Below, in pieces: positions 50,457 through 59,667 of a stretch of 64,000 bases of DNA. The number at the start of each line of letters is the position of its first letter. The stretch's first letter is position 1. Position numbers and translations under genes: made by a program. The stretch is taken from NCBI RefSeq assembly GCF_900114915.1, contig NZ_FOUS01000003.1:248001-312000 (forward strand), written 5' to 3'. The notes under the pieces were generated by a model. The model did no database searches and was not told the DNA's origin. It worked only from the letters and a program-made list of their open reading frames with translations. This DNA is from Bradyrhizobium sp. Rc3b (lineage in GTDB: Bacteria; Pseudomonadota; Alphaproteobacteria; Rhizobiales; Xanthobacteraceae).

Positions 50457-52256
50457 TCACTCCGCCGCTGCGACGCGCCCGAGCTCCACCACCTGGCGCT
50501 CGAACAGGCCGCGATAGATGCCTGCAGGCTTGCTCGCGAGCACGGCGTGGGTGCCCTGCTCGACGACCTCGCCGCGGTCGAACACCAGGATGCGATCGAG
50601 GCTCCTCACCGTCGACAGCCGGTGCGCGATCACGATCGAGGTGCGGCCCTTCATCAGCCGCTCCATCGCCTCCTGGATCAGCGCCTCCGATTCCGAATCG
50701 AGGCTCGAGGTCGCCTCGTCCAGGATCAGCACCGGCGCGTCCGCCAGGAACGCGCGCGCCAACGCCACGCGCTGCCGCTCGCCGCCCGACAGTTTCACGC
50801 CGCGCTCGCCGACCAGCGTGCCGTAGCCCTTGGGCAGGCGCAGGATGAAGTCGTGCGCGTTCGCAAGCCGCGCCGCCTGCTCGATCGCCTCGAGGCTGGC
50901 GCCGGGCCGGCCATAGGCGATGTTCTCGGCGAGCGAGCGGTGAAACAGGATCGGATCCTGCTGCACGATCGCGATCTGGCTGCGCAGCGATTGCTGCGTC
51001 GCCATAGCGATGTCCTGCCCGTCGATCAGCACATGGCCGCCGGTGACGTCGTAGAGCCGCTGCACCAGCTTGACGAAGGTCGTCTTGCCGGAGCCGGAGC
51101 GTCCGACGAGGCCGACACGTTCACCGGCCCGGATCGTCACCGACAGCCCGTCATAGAGCGGCGCGCGATGGCCGCCATAATGGAACGTCACGTCGTCGAA
51201 CACGATCTCGCCGCCCTCGATCGCGATCGGCCGCGCATCGGTTGCATCGGCGATGCCGATGGGCTCGGCATGGATCGCCACCAGCTCGTCCATGTCGTTG
51301 ACCGAGCGCTGGAGGTTGTTGATGTGCATGCCGACGTCACGCAAATAGGCGTGGATGATGTAGTAGCTGGTCAGCACATAGGTCACGTCGCCAGGTGAGG
51401 CGCGTCCAGACATCCACAACAGCACCGCGCCGCCGATCACGGACGTGCGGAGGCAGAGCAGCAGCGACAGCTGCGCCATGGACGTGTAGTTGTAGCGCAG
51501 CCAGGTCCGCCGCACCCGCACGCGCCATCGGTTGATGACGCGGGCGAGCCGCGTATCCTCGCGCGCTTCCGCGCCGAACGACTTCACCACCGCGTTGCAG
51601 GTCAGGGCATCCGCAAGCGTGCCGCCGACCTTGGTGTCCCAGGCATTGGAGACTCGGGCGGCCGGCGCGATGTAGCGCGTCGAGAACACGACGGTGATGG
51701 TGACGTAGAAGAACGCACCGACCGCGATCACCACGCCGAGCGAGGCCCAGTGCATCCCGATCAGGACCATCGAGCCGATCAACACCAGCAGCGAGGGCGC
51801 CAACGCCATCAGGATGGTGTCGTTGAGCAGGTCGAGCGCCCACATGCCGCGCGTGATCTTGCGCACGGTGGAGCCCGCGAAGGAGTTTGCGTGCCAGTCG
51901 GTGGAGAAACGCTGCACACGGATGAAGGCCTCCTGTGCGACGTCCGACATGGTCTTGAGCGTGAACGGCACGATCGCCTGCAGGCCGGCCAGCCGCAGCG
52001 CCACGGAGGTAGCGCCCAGCGCCACGATGGCGCCGAAGGCAACCAGGGCGGCATGCCGCGCATCGGGATCGGATGGGCCACGCGTCAGCGCATCGACCAG
52101 CCGGCCCGAGAAGACCGGCATGAACAGGTCGGCAATGGTCGCACCCAGCAGGCCGCCGGCCACGATGAGCCCCCGTCCCGGCTGCTTCAGCCAGTGCCGG
52201 AATACGAAGGGCAGCACCAGGCGGATCGCCGCGGGCTTTTTTGACAGAGCGGTCAT
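50457..52256 (-). CDS. ABC exporter, fused permease and ATPase
   Basis: Homodimeric-type ABC exporter of 599 residues. The membrane half (about 20-315) has six helices. The ATPase half carries Walker A GLVGRSGSGKTTFVKL, the signature LSGGERQRVALARAFL, Walker B PVLILDEATSSLDSE and the switch His in IVIAHRLSTVRS. Similar to MsbA/lipid A-type and multidrug exporters. It has its own upstream small frame (52332-52499) and is followed by the MATE gene. Confidence 0.93.
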   Translation of the reverse strand: MTALSKKPAAIRLVLPFVFRHWLKQPGRGLIVAGGLLGATIADLFMPVFSGRLVDALTRGPSDPDARHAALVAFGAIVALGATSVALRLAGLQAIVPFTLKTMSDVAQEAFIRVQRFSTDWHANSFAGSTVRKITRGMWALDLLNDTILMALAPSLLVLIGSMVLIGMHWASLGVVIAVGAFFYVTITVVFSTRYIAPAARVSNAWDTKVGGTLADALTCNAVVKSFGAEAREDTRLARVINRWRVRVRRTWLRYNYTSMAQLSLLLCLRTSVIGGAVLLWMSGRASPGDVTYVLTSYYIIHAYLRDVGMHINNLQRSVNDMDELVAIHAEPIGIADATDARPIAIEGGEIVFDDVTFHYGGHRAPLYDGLSVTIRAGERVGLVGRSGSGKTTFVKLVQRLYDVTGGHVLIDGQDIAMATQQSLRSQIAIVQQDPILFHRSLAENIAYGRPGASLEAIEQAARLANAHDFILRLPKGYGTLVGERGVKLSGGERQRVALARAFLADAPVLILDEATSSLDSESEALIQEAMERLMKGRTSIVIAHRLSTVRSLDRILVFDRGEVVEQGTHAVLASKPAGIYRGLFERQVVELGRVAAAE

Positions 52257-52331
52257 GACATCATCCGGCCGCCTTTGGCGCGGGCCGGCTCCATCGATGG
52301 ACGCAGGCCGGCCGCGAGGGCCGAGACGGCG

Positions 52332-52499
52332 TCACTTAAGGTTGGCTTTGACTTGGGAAAGAAAGCGATCGGGACGCTTGGTCGAAAACTTGGCCCAATC
52401 GAAACTGGCGGAGGAGGCCTCTAACAGGCCGCGTACATACCGAACCAGAACATCATCGAGCGCGGGCGTACGATCTGCGAATGCGACGAAATCATGCAA
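52332..52499 (-). CDS. possible 55-residue protein upstream of the ABC exporter
   Basis: A frame starting with TTG at 52499 encodes HDFVAFADRTPALDDVLV, then RYVRGLLEASSASFDWAKF, ending RPDRFLSQVKANLK. Its composition is protein-like and hydrophilic. GGGGAG lies four bases before the TTG; an in-frame TAA lies just upstream, so no other start is available. It sits 75 bases before the ABC exporter start on the same strand and could be its first cistron. Family unknown. Confidence 0.5.
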   Translation of the reverse strand: MHDFVAFADRTPALDDVLVRYVRGLLEASSASFDWAKFSTKRPDRFLSQVKANLK

Positions 52500-52647
52500 A
52501 TCTCTCCCCGGTTCGAGTGAATGAGGTGCGCTTTATAGATGTGTCGTTCGCGACTTGCAACGGGGCTCGCGTGAGATCACGGATGAGTGTTGCAATTTGG
52601 TGCGCGCGGCCTTGGTGCGCTCCACAGCCGCCCCGCCCTCCGCCGTG

Positions 52648-52760
52648 ATGCTCCGCGAAAGCGGGGCATCCAGTCCGCCGCGGCGGATGTGGTGAGAGCG
52701 AGTTCACCAACGCCGGCCTCTGGAATACTGGATCGGCCGGTCAAGCCGGACGACGACACC
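52648..52760. repeat. intergenic palindromic repeat, family F
   Basis: Begins GATGCTCCGCGAAAGCGGGG and continues CATCCAGTCCGCCGCGGCGG; the right part has ATACTGGATCGGCCGG that mirrors CATCCAGT. A single copy here between the ABC and EmrB genes, of a sort common in Bradyrhizobium. Confidence 0.6.
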
Positions 52761-52775
52761 GCGTGTGTGGCAGGC

Positions 52776-54359
52776 TCAATGCGCGTCGCCGCCGCCGGTC
52801 ATTGGGGCCGGCTTGCTCAGCAGCGTCACCAGCAGGGCGAGGCCGAGATAGAACAGCGTCAGCACAAAGAAGGCATCGCCGAAGCTCATCACGACGGCCT
52901 GGCGGTGCACGAGCTGGGAGAGCTGCTTCATCGCCATCAGCGTGGAATCGCCGAGCCCCTGGAACTTCTGCATGAACATGGTCCGGGTTTCAGTCGCCGT
53001 CGCATTGCCCCAGGTCACGCGCTCCTGCAGGCGGGTGATGTGCAAATCGGTGCGGTCGTTGAGCACGGTGTTGATGACCGCTAGTCCGACCGCGCCGCCG
53101 AGATTGCGCATCAGGTTGAACAGGCCCGAGGCGTTCTTCACCCTATCAGGCGCCAGCGTGCCGAGCGCGATGTTGTTGGTGGGCACCATCGCGAACATCA
53201 TGCCGACGCCGCGCAGGATCTGCGGCACCAGCAGCTCGTAGAAATCGTAGTCGCGCGTGATCCAGGTCATCTGGTAGGAGCCGATCGCGAACACGACGAG
53301 GCCGAATGCGATCATGTAGCGCATGTCGAGCTTCACCATGAGGCGGCCGACCAGCGGCGCGACCAGGAACATCGTGATCCCGGAGACGAACATGGTCTCG
53401 CCGATCATCAGCGCGCTGTAGCCGCGCACTTCGGCGAGATAGCGCGGATAGATGTAGGTCAGGCCGTAGAGGCCGATGCCGATGCAGAACTGCAGCACGC
53501 AGCCGATCGCGAAATTGCGGTTGGAGAAGGTGCGCAGGTTGACGATCGGCTCGGCCGCCGTGAAGACGCGCCAGAAGAAGGCGATCGCCGAGATCGCGCA
53601 GATCCAGGCGCAGATTGCGACCGAGGTATCCTGCATCCATTCATATTGCGGCCCCTCCTCCAGCACATATTCCAGCGTGCCGAGGAAGCCGGCCATGAAC
53701 AAGAGACCCCACCAGTCGAAGCGGTCGAGCAGCTCGAAATGCGGCTCGTCGAAATCGACCAGCGCCAGCACGCCCAGGGTGATGCCGATGCCGGGTACGA
53801 CGTTGATGAAGAACAGCCAGTTCCACGACATCAGGTCGGTGATGTAACCGCCGACCGTCGGCCCGATGGTTGGGGCCAGCGTCGCGACCAGCCCGATGAT
53901 GGGACCGACGATGTGAAATTTCGTGCGCGGAAACACGGTGTAGGCCGAGGCGAACACCGTCGGGATCATTCCGGCGCCGAGGAAACCCTGCAGCGCGCGC
54001 CAGAGGATCATCTCCTCGATGGTGGTGGCGAAGCCGCAGAGCAGGCTCGAGGCGGTGAAGCCGGCCGCCGAGATTGCGAACAACAACCGCGTGCCGAAGG
54101 CGCGCGACAGGAATCCGGACAGCGGGATCGCAATGACCTCGGCGATCAGATAGGCGGTCTGAACCCAGGAGACCTCGCTGGAGCTCGCTGACAATCCGGC
54201 CTGGATTTCGCTCAGGGAGGCCGAGACGATCTGGATGTCCAGGATCGACATGAACATCCCGAACACCATAATGATGAACGCGAACAGCCGCTTCGGCGCG
54301 ATGCGCTCCGAAGCGGGATCGGCCATCATGGCGGGCGAAGCGGTGGTGGCGTTGGCCAT
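52776..54359 (-). CDS. EmrB-type MFS drug exporter (DHA2 family)
   Basis: Fourteen-helix proton-driven exporter of 527 residues, the inner membrane part of a tripartite pump. It has the DHA2 motifs DIQIVSASLSEIQAGLSASSSEVSWVQTAYLIAEVIAIPLSGFL and RALQGFLGAGMIPTVF near helix 5, and ALGTLAPDRVKNASGLFNLMRNLGGAVGLAV near helix 11. It follows the HlyD/EmrA gene by 29 bases and belongs to the same operon. A TetR gene is divergent upstream. Confidence 0.93.
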   Translation of the reverse strand: MANATTASPAMMADPASERIAPKRLFAFIIMVFGMFMSILDIQIVSASLSEIQAGLSASSSEVSWVQTAYLIAEVIAIPLSGFLSRAFGTRLLFAISAAGFTASSLLCGFATTIEEMILWRALQGFLGAGMIPTVFASAYTVFPRTKFHIVGPIIGLVATLAPTIGPTVGGYITDLMSWNWLFFINVVPGIGITLGVLALVDFDEPHFELLDRFDWWGLLFMAGFLGTLEYVLEEGPQYEWMQDTSVAICAWICAISAIAFFWRVFTAAEPIVNLRTFSNRNFAIGCVLQFCIGIGLYGLTYIYPRYLAEVRGYSALMIGETMFVSGITMFLVAPLVGRLMVKLDMRYMIAFGLVVFAIGSYQMTWITRDYDFYELLVPQILRGVGMMFAMVPTNNIALGTLAPDRVKNASGLFNLMRNLGGAVGLAVINTVLNDRTDLHITRLQERVTWGNATATETRTMFMQKFQGLGDSTLMAMKQLSQLVHRQAVVMSFGDAFFVLTLFYLGLALLVTLLSKPAPMTGGGDAH

Positions 54360-54388
54360 GGTCTGACCTCGCAGCGCTCAGGCTGTGG

Positions 54389-55702
54389 CTACTGCGGGTG
54401 GATCGCGGTGGGATCGTCGAGGTCGACCTCGCTGTCGGCGTCAGCCGCGCCCTTGTTGGTGTCGACGGTTGCATAGACCGACATGCCGGCACGAAGCAGG
54501 TTCTGCTTCGCCACCGACTTCGGCACGCGGATGCGGACCGGCACGCGCTGCACGATCTTGGTGAAATTGCCGGTGGCGTTGTCGGGCGGCAGCAGAGTGA
54601 ACACCGAGCCCGCACCCGCCGCAATGCTGTCGACGACACCGGAGAACTTGCGCATGCCGTAGGCATCGACCTTGATCGTCACCGACTGGCCGGGACGGAT
54701 GCGCTTGAGCTGCGTTTCCTTGAAATTGGCGTCGATATAGACGGCGTCCAGCGGCACGATGTTGCCGAGGCGCTGACCGACCGCGACGAAGTCGCCGGTG
54801 TTGACGAGGCGATTGGAGAACGTGCCGTCGACCGGCGCGCGGACCGCGGTGAAGGCGAGGTCGCGCTCGGCCTTGGCGAGCGTGGTCTTGAGCTCGGCGA
54901 GCTGGGCCTGCGCTTCGGCCTGCTGCGCCTTGGCGACATCGACATTGCTGATTGCAACGTCGTAGGCGGCCTGCGCGGCCTTGACCGCAGCGGCGCCCTG
55001 GTCGCGTCCGGCTTCCGAGCTCTCGAAGGTGGCGCGCGAGGCAAACCCCTTGTTGCTCAGGGCCTGCTGGCGCTCATAGTCGAGATCGGCGCGCTTGAGG
55101 CCGGCCTCGGCCGAGACGAGCTGTGCCTTGGCTTGCGCCACCTGGCTGTCGAGCGCGGCGACTTGGCGGCCGATGCGATCGATGGTGGCTTGCTGAGTCG
55201 CGATCCTGGTCGCGGCGGCATCGACCGCGATCTTGTAGTCACCCTCGTCGATGCGGAAGACAATGTCGCCCGCTTTCACGGTCGTGTTGTCGCCGGCAAG
55301 GATCGAGGCGATGTGGCCGGAGACGCGCGCGCCCAGCATGGTGTTGTTGGCGCGGACATAGGCGTCATCGGTGGAAATGTAGAAGCGGCCAACCAGCGTG
55401 TAGTAGCCGGCATAGCTCGCGGCCGCGAGCGCCAGCAGGAGGCCGACGCCCATCAGGACGAACTTGCGCTTGCCGGATTTGGGAGCGCCGGCAGCGGGTG
55501 CCTCCGGCGCAGATGCGGCCGGCTTGTCGGTCGCGGGCTTCTCCGGCGCCTCGGCAGTGCGGCGCTTGGCTTCCTCGGCCACGTGAGCGCGCAATTGCTC
55601 GGCAAGGGGGGCAGCGTTCTCGATCGCGGCATCACCGTCCGCGTGCTCCTCCACCGTTTCCTGGCGAAGGACGCGCGCGGCCTGGTCTCTCGATACGGCC
55701 AT
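54389..55702 (-). CDS. EmrA/HlyD-type membrane fusion protein
   Basis: Periplasmic adaptor linking EmrB to an outer membrane channel. A cytoplasmic N-terminal part of about 75 residues (Ala/Pro-rich, EKPATDKPAASAPE), one helix (KRKFVLMGVGLLLALAAASYAGYYTLV), a biotinyl-lipoyl half-motif (YVRANNTMLGARVSGHIASILAGDN), a long coiled coil (about 175-290), and a beta-barrel end (YIDANFKETQLKRIRPGQSVTIKVDAYG). It is the first gene of the emr operon. No outer membrane factor is nearby. Confidence 0.93.
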   Translation of the reverse strand: MAVSRDQAARVLRQETVEEHADGDAAIENAAPLAEQLRAHVAEEAKRRTAEAPEKPATDKPAASAPEAPAAGAPKSGKRKFVLMGVGLLLALAAASYAGYYTLVGRFYISTDDAYVRANNTMLGARVSGHIASILAGDNTTVKAGDIVFRIDEGDYKIAVDAAATRIATQQATIDRIGRQVAALDSQVAQAKAQLVSAEAGLKRADLDYERQQALSNKGFASRATFESSEAGRDQGAAAVKAAQAAYDVAISNVDVAKAQQAEAQAQLAELKTTLAKAERDLAFTAVRAPVDGTFSNRLVNTGDFVAVGQRLGNIVPLDAVYIDANFKETQLKRIRPGQSVTIKVDAYGMRKFSGVVDSIAAGAGSVFTLLPPDNATGNFTKIVQRVPVRIRVPKSVAKQNLLRAGMSVYATVDTNKGAADADSEVDLDDPTAIHPQ

Positions 55703-55777
55703 AAAGGCCTCCCCAAAAAAGCGCGATCAAAGGGACAGCCGGCGTGCGGCCTGTTCCCTCTCGCTAATCCAAATATC

Positions 55778-55800
55778 ATTGACCGAACGGTTCGGTCAAT
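55778..55800. promoter_or_regulatory. perfect 23 bp palindrome, putative TetR operator
   Basis: Arms ATTGACCGAAC (55778-55788) and its exact complement (55790-55800) around one central G. It lies between the divergent emrA and TetR genes, 75 bases from the emrA start. TetR regulators normally bind such a site. TTGACC inside the arm may also be a -35 element. Confidence 0.85.
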
Positions 55801-55898
55801 ATACATAATAATTCCGGCCGGACCCTACTGACGAGAATCCTTTATTCGGGTTTCATGGCCGCCGACCCGACTCAAAAACCTGCCGAGACCCTGAACCA

Positions 55899-56534
55899 AT
55901 GGTTGTAGCCGGCCGCGATCATCTGCACGTCATCCAGGAGGAGGACGGCTCCAAACGTCGCCAGATCCTGGATGGCGCCCGCAAAGTGTTCATGGATCTC
56001 GGCTTCGACGGCGCCAGCATGGGCGAGATCGCGCGCGCCGCGCAGGTCTCCAAGGGCACGCTCTACGTCTACTTCGCCGACAAAAGCGCGCTGTTCGAAG
56101 CCATCCTCGAGCAGGAGGCCCTCCAGTTCGGCCAGGTCGTGTTCAATTTCGATCCCGCGCGCGATGCCGAGACCACACTGAGGGAGTTCGGCCGGGCCTA
56201 CATCCACTTGCTCTGCCGGCCCGGCGGCGGATCGGCGATCCGCACCGTGATGGCGATCGCCGAGCGCATGCCCGATGTCGGCCGCCGCTATTATGCGCGA
56301 GTGCTGGATAAGACCATCAACCGCCTCTCCGATTATCTCAAGATCCATGTCGCCTCCGGCGATCTCAGGATCGACGATTGCGACCTCGCAGCGTCGCAGT
56401 TCATGGAGCTGTGCAAGGCCTCGCTGTTCCTGCCCTTCGTGTTCCAGGCTGCGCCCGCGCCGTCGGAAGAGCGCATGACCGAGGTGGTCGACAGCGCGAC
56501 GCGGATGTTCCTGGCCGCGTATAAGGCGAAGTAG
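55899..56534 (+). CDS. TetR/AcrR family regulator of the emr operon
   Basis: Transcription repressor of 211 residues. The N-terminal helix-turn-helix reads RRQILDGARKVFMDLGFDGASMGEIARAAQVSKGTLYVYFADKSALFEAIL (about 19-68), ending in the typical YFADK segment. The C-terminal ligand domain is helical. It is divergent from the EmrA/EmrB genes, and the intergenic palindrome is its likely operator, so it probably represses the pump until a compound binds. The start ATG 55899 is the only in-frame choice after an upstream stop. Confidence 0.93.
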   Translation: MVVAGRDHLHVIQEEDGSKRRQILDGARKVFMDLGFDGASMGEIARAAQVSKGTLYVYFADKSALFEAILEQEALQFGQVVFNFDPARDAETTLREFGRAYIHLLCRPGGGSAIRTVMAIAERMPDVGRRYYARVLDKTINRLSDYLKIHVASGDLRIDDCDLAASQFMELCKASLFLPFVFQAAPAPSEERMTEVVDSATRMFLAAYKAK

Positions 56535-56578
56535 CGGCGCGTTGCGCGGACCGGTCAGGCGGCCCTATATTTGCGGCC

Positions 56579-56914
56579 ATGTCCCGTGATCTTCGCCCTC
56601 CCGTCGATATCCTCCATTACGAGATCGTCCAGGAACAGGCCTCGGCGCTTGGACGGATGGGCCGCACACTCGAACAGGCGCTAACGCGCTTGCGCGAGTT
56701 CGACGCCGCGCACGCGCGCTCGGAGCTGCCGGCATCGATGCAGCCGGCGCGGCGCAAGCTCGTGCTGGAAGCCGGCCAGGCGCTCTGGATGTTCGTGGTG
56801 CAGCGTGAAGCGACAGGCTTGCGCGACAGCCGCCACATCATGCGAACCTACAACGTGCCGGGCGAGGTGCAGCTCTGCATGGGGCTGGTCCCCGCACCGG
56901 CGAAGCCGAAGTAG
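56579..56914 (+). CDS. DUF6665 family protein
   Basis: A conserved uncharacterised protein of 111 residues. It reads DILHYEIVQEQASALGRMGR, then LEQALTRLREFDA, and ends RHIMRTYNVPGEVQLCMG. Helical, cytoplasmic, no membrane segment. It lies 44 bases after the TetR gene on the same strand. Function unknown; the label rests on recall of the family, not on a search. Confidence 0.72.
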   Translation: MSRDLRPPVDILHYEIVQEQASALGRMGRTLEQALTRLREFDAAHARSELPASMQPARRKLVLEAGQALWMFVVQREATGLRDSRHIMRTYNVPGEVQLCMGLVPAPAKPK

Positions 56915-56956
56915 ATCGTAGCCTCGTGAGCGCAGCTACAAGAGCAACTGCTCCGT

Positions 56957-58162
56957 CTAATCGTCGGCGTAGTCGTCTTCCTCGCGCTTGTGCCCCGTGC
57001 TCTTGCGCGCACCGAGCGAGCCGGTCACGGAAGGCTCGCGCGCATTCGCGTACGGCCTGCGCGACTGCGCACGCGAGGCGACCTCTTCACCGGAGACGGC
57101 GGCGGGCTGACAGATCAGGCGGCGGCTGGCACGGCGCATCAGATCGACGTGGATGTGATCGTAGTGATAGACGTTCGACCCCGGCGCGAGCACCGTGGTG
57201 AAATGCGCGCAGGCACCCGACTGCACGTCGCGCAAAAATCCCTGCTCCTCCGGCATGCCGCGCCAGCCATCCTTCACGGTAACGCGGCGGCCGTCGGCGA
57301 GCACGAAGGCGGAAATGTCGAGCGCGTTGCCGAAGGCGTGTTCGGAGATGTGAGAATGCGGATTGCCGTTCATGCCGCGGCAGGAATAGGCGGAGATCTG
57401 CTTGATCTCGGCGACGCGGACGCCGAACCAGCGCATCGCGGAGGGCTGCACGGTGTCGGCGAGCCAGCGGTCGAGCTCGGACACGATCGGACAGGCGAGC
57501 GTCGCGGTCGGCTTGATCGCGACCGGACCGACGGCCGTGACGGGATTGCCCTGTGCCGGGCCAAGGCGCGGCGGCGGCTGCTGCGCAGGCGCCTGGGAGT
57601 AAGGTGCAGGCCGCGCCGGATAGCTCGGCGAATTCATGTAGCGTGCCGCTCCCGCGGCGTCGGTGCCATCGGGCGGCAGGTCGATCTCGTCCTCCTGCGC
57701 GGCGACGCCGGGCGCGTTTAGCGACACCGGCCCGCTTGAGCTGCCATAGCCGGAGGGTTGGCGCACCGCGCTTTCGGGATAGTTCGATCGTTGCGGATAG
57801 GACGATGCCGGATAATTCTGGCTCTGCGGCGTAGTCGAGCGCGGCTGCGTCACCGGCCAGCGCGGCTGGCCGCCGATGCTGCCCGGCGGGCGCAGCTCCT
57901 CGTCGGCAAAGCCGTAACTGCTCGAGGCTTCGCCGATGGCAGCGACCTTGAGCGGAAACTCGGCGCCGCACATGCCGGGCCCGGAGATCGGGTCGATGCG
58001 GACGAGATCCGGCCCCTCTTTCACCGCGCCCGATTTCAGGCATGCGGCTTCGGCCTCGGCCCGCCACGGTTCGCGTTCGGCCTGGAAGAAGCCGCGTCCG
58101 CAACCCGCTAGCGAAACAAGGACGATGGAGCCGACGAGATACAAACGAACTCCGCGCGTCAT
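56957..58162 (-). CDS. extensin-like lipoprotein
   Basis: Lipoprotein of 401 residues with a lipobox near the start (IVLVSLAGC, Cys 21). The middle (about 100-215) is low complexity and rich in Pro, Ser, Tyr and Gln. The C-terminal domain (about 215-355) is of the extensin-like C-terminal type, with HSHISEHAFGNALDISAF, DGRRVTVKDGW and YHYDHIHVDLMR. The paired His and Asp of those segments resemble a D-Ala-D-Ala carboxypeptidase fold, so cell wall action is plausible. A TTAACC motif lies upstream at 58221. Confidence 0.82.
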   Translation of the reverse strand: MTRGVRLYLVGSIVLVSLAGCGRGFFQAEREPWRAEAEAACLKSGAVKEGPDLVRIDPISGPGMCGAEFPLKVAAIGEASSSYGFADEELRPPGSIGGQPRWPVTQPRSTTPQSQNYPASSYPQRSNYPESAVRQPSGYGSSSGPVSLNAPGVAAQEDEIDLPPDGTDAAGAARYMNSPSYPARPAPYSQAPAQQPPPRLGPAQGNPVTAVGPVAIKPTATLACPIVSELDRWLADTVQPSAMRWFGVRVAEIKQISAYSCRGMNGNPHSHISEHAFGNALDISAFVLADGRRVTVKDGWRGMPEEQGFLRDVQSGACAHFTTVLAPGSNVYHYDHIHVDLMRRASRRLICQPAAVSGEEVASRAQSRRPYANAREPSVTGSLGARKSTGHKREEDDYADD

Positions 58163-58353
58163 GCACGCACGTTCGGTGAATTTACTTAAAGACTCTTCAA
58201 CACGTTGATTTCAGAGTTCTTTAACCATACGGGCTTGCCGCGCGCCCGGAGCCGGCAGGACCGAGCGACAGCAAGCCTGACTTTTTCGCGAGGAGACTCT
58301 CTGTTAACCATAATGCCCCCGCGCAAAGCGGCGCGCATGGAGGGAGCGACCTC

Positions 58354-58437
58354 ATGACGTTCGCCGGGAGACTGAGCATAGTCACCGCGTACCTCGCCAT
58401 GGCGTTCGTCGGCGCCATCGTGCTCGGCATGATCTAG
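58354..58437 (+). CDS. 27-residue membrane peptide
   Basis: A very short frame, MTFAGRLSIVTAYLAMAFVG then AIVLGMI, that is almost one membrane helix. GGGAG lies seven bases before the ATG at 58354. An overlapping six-codon frame starts at 58337 and ends on this ATG (TCATGA), which could couple translation. A TTAACCAT at 58304 is about 50 bases upstream. Too short for routine gene calling; no function assigned. Confidence 0.6.
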   Translation: MTFAGRLSIVTAYLAMAFVGAIVLGMI

Positions 58438-58461
58438 CATCGATCAACCACATCGCGGCCG

Positions 58462-58626
58462 CTTACCCTCCCCTGGAGGGGGAGGGTCGGCTCACATGAA
58501 GCGCAGCGGAATGTGAGACGGGGTGGGGTGACAGTCTCTCCTCGTCGAACAGTGCCCGAGTGGAGAGATCACCCCACCCCGCTCGCGCTTTGCGCGATCG
58601 ACCCTCCCCCTCCAGGGGAGGGTAAG
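58462..58626. repeat. intergenic palindromic repeat, family C
   Basis: Begins CTTACCCTCCCCTGGAGGGG and ends CCTCCAGGGGAGGGTAAG, with internal GGGGTGGGGTGA and TCACCCCACCCC. It separates the 27-residue peptide gene from the convergent secreted protein gene. Confidence 0.85.
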
Positions 58627-58633
58627 AGAAACG

Positions 58634-59473
58634 CTACGACCGCGCACTCCATTGCCGCGATGTCGTGATCAGTTGCTCTCGTGGCGCCTCGATCCGCGTC
58701 CAGTCATTGCCGGAGCACCAGAAACGGCCGAGCGCACAGGCTTCGACGTGGAGCCTGCCGGAGCTCTTCAGCGTCATGGTCGCGTAATAGGTGTTGCCGC
58801 TGGAGCGGCTGTAGATGTTGCCGGTCCAGACGTCGTGCGACTTCGGCTTCATGTTGACGAGCACGCTCTCGCCGCGGCTCGACGCCTCCGTCAGCGCGTA
58901 ACCGCACAATGCAGGACCACAGCGCTCGATGCGGACCGTGCCCTTGGCGCCGGGGCTCTCCCATTCGCCGAGCGGCATATGGGCCGGCTCGTCGTCGCTG
59001 GGCTGTGCGACCGTTGCGGTCTGCTTGATCTCGGGACTCGGGAAGGGCGGCGGCTCCATGCGCGGCGGCAGGTCGACCCGCGGTGGATTGAGGTTCGACG
59101 CCGCGAGTGTCGGCGTCTCGACCCCGGTCGGCGGCACGACAACGGGCTGCGACGTCGTGGCGGCGACAACAGGGCCGGTCGGCGCTGGCGATGCCGCGAC
59201 GACGCTCGCTTGCGCCGGTTTGACCGGCGCCGGGGGATAGGCCGGCTGCAGCGCCGCGACCGCAGGCGGCGCGGCTGACGTCGTGTTGACGTCCTCTGTC
59301 GGTCGAAGGCTGCGGCTGGACACCGAAACACAAGAAGCAGACCGGCAATTGCGCGGCGACTCAACGCGGAAGCGGTGACCGCCGATCGAGAAAGAATAGG
59401 AGCCAGCCACGGCCGCGGGCGTGATCGCCATCAGTGCGATCAAGGTGCCAAGCGAAGTCGCAAGCCGTTTCAT
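58634..59473 (-). CDS. exported protein with DUF2147-like C-terminal domain (paralog 1)
   Basis: Exported protein of 279 residues. Signal peptide KRLATSLGTLIALMAITPAAVAG, then SYSFSIGGHRFRVESPRNCRS with two Cys, a long Pro-rich linker, and a C-terminal domain of about 100 residues (PLGEWESPGAKGTVRIERCG, ALCGYALTEA, LVNMKPKSHDVWTGNIY). The last part resembles DUF2147. Start at 59473 has a perfect AAGGAGG five bases upstream. It diverges from a homologous gene at 59668. Confidence 0.75.
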   Translation of the reverse strand: MKRLATSLGTLIALMAITPAAVAGSYSFSIGGHRFRVESPRNCRSASCVSVSSRSLRPTEDVNTTSAAPPAVAALQPAYPPAPVKPAQASVVAASPAPTGPVVAATTSQPVVVPPTGVETPTLAASNLNPPRVDLPPRMEPPPFPSPEIKQTATVAQPSDDEPAHMPLGEWESPGAKGTVRIERCGPALCGYALTEASSRGESVLVNMKPKSHDVWTGNIYSRSSGNTYYATMTLKSSGRLHVEACALGRFWCSGNDWTRIEAPREQLITTSRQWSARS

Positions 59474-59667
59474 CCACACCTCCTTGAGTGTCGCCACGAG
59501 CTTACGCAGAGGCGTTGCCACTGAATGTGCGGTGTCTCACCCAGACGGCGCGCATCGTTGTGACCCCCATCACAGAACGCTCGGCCGGTCCGGCGTAGGG
59601 TTGAACCACGCTTCATCCACCAGCGACTTCGGTCCATATCGGGATCACGCCATTTTCGGAGGTTGTC

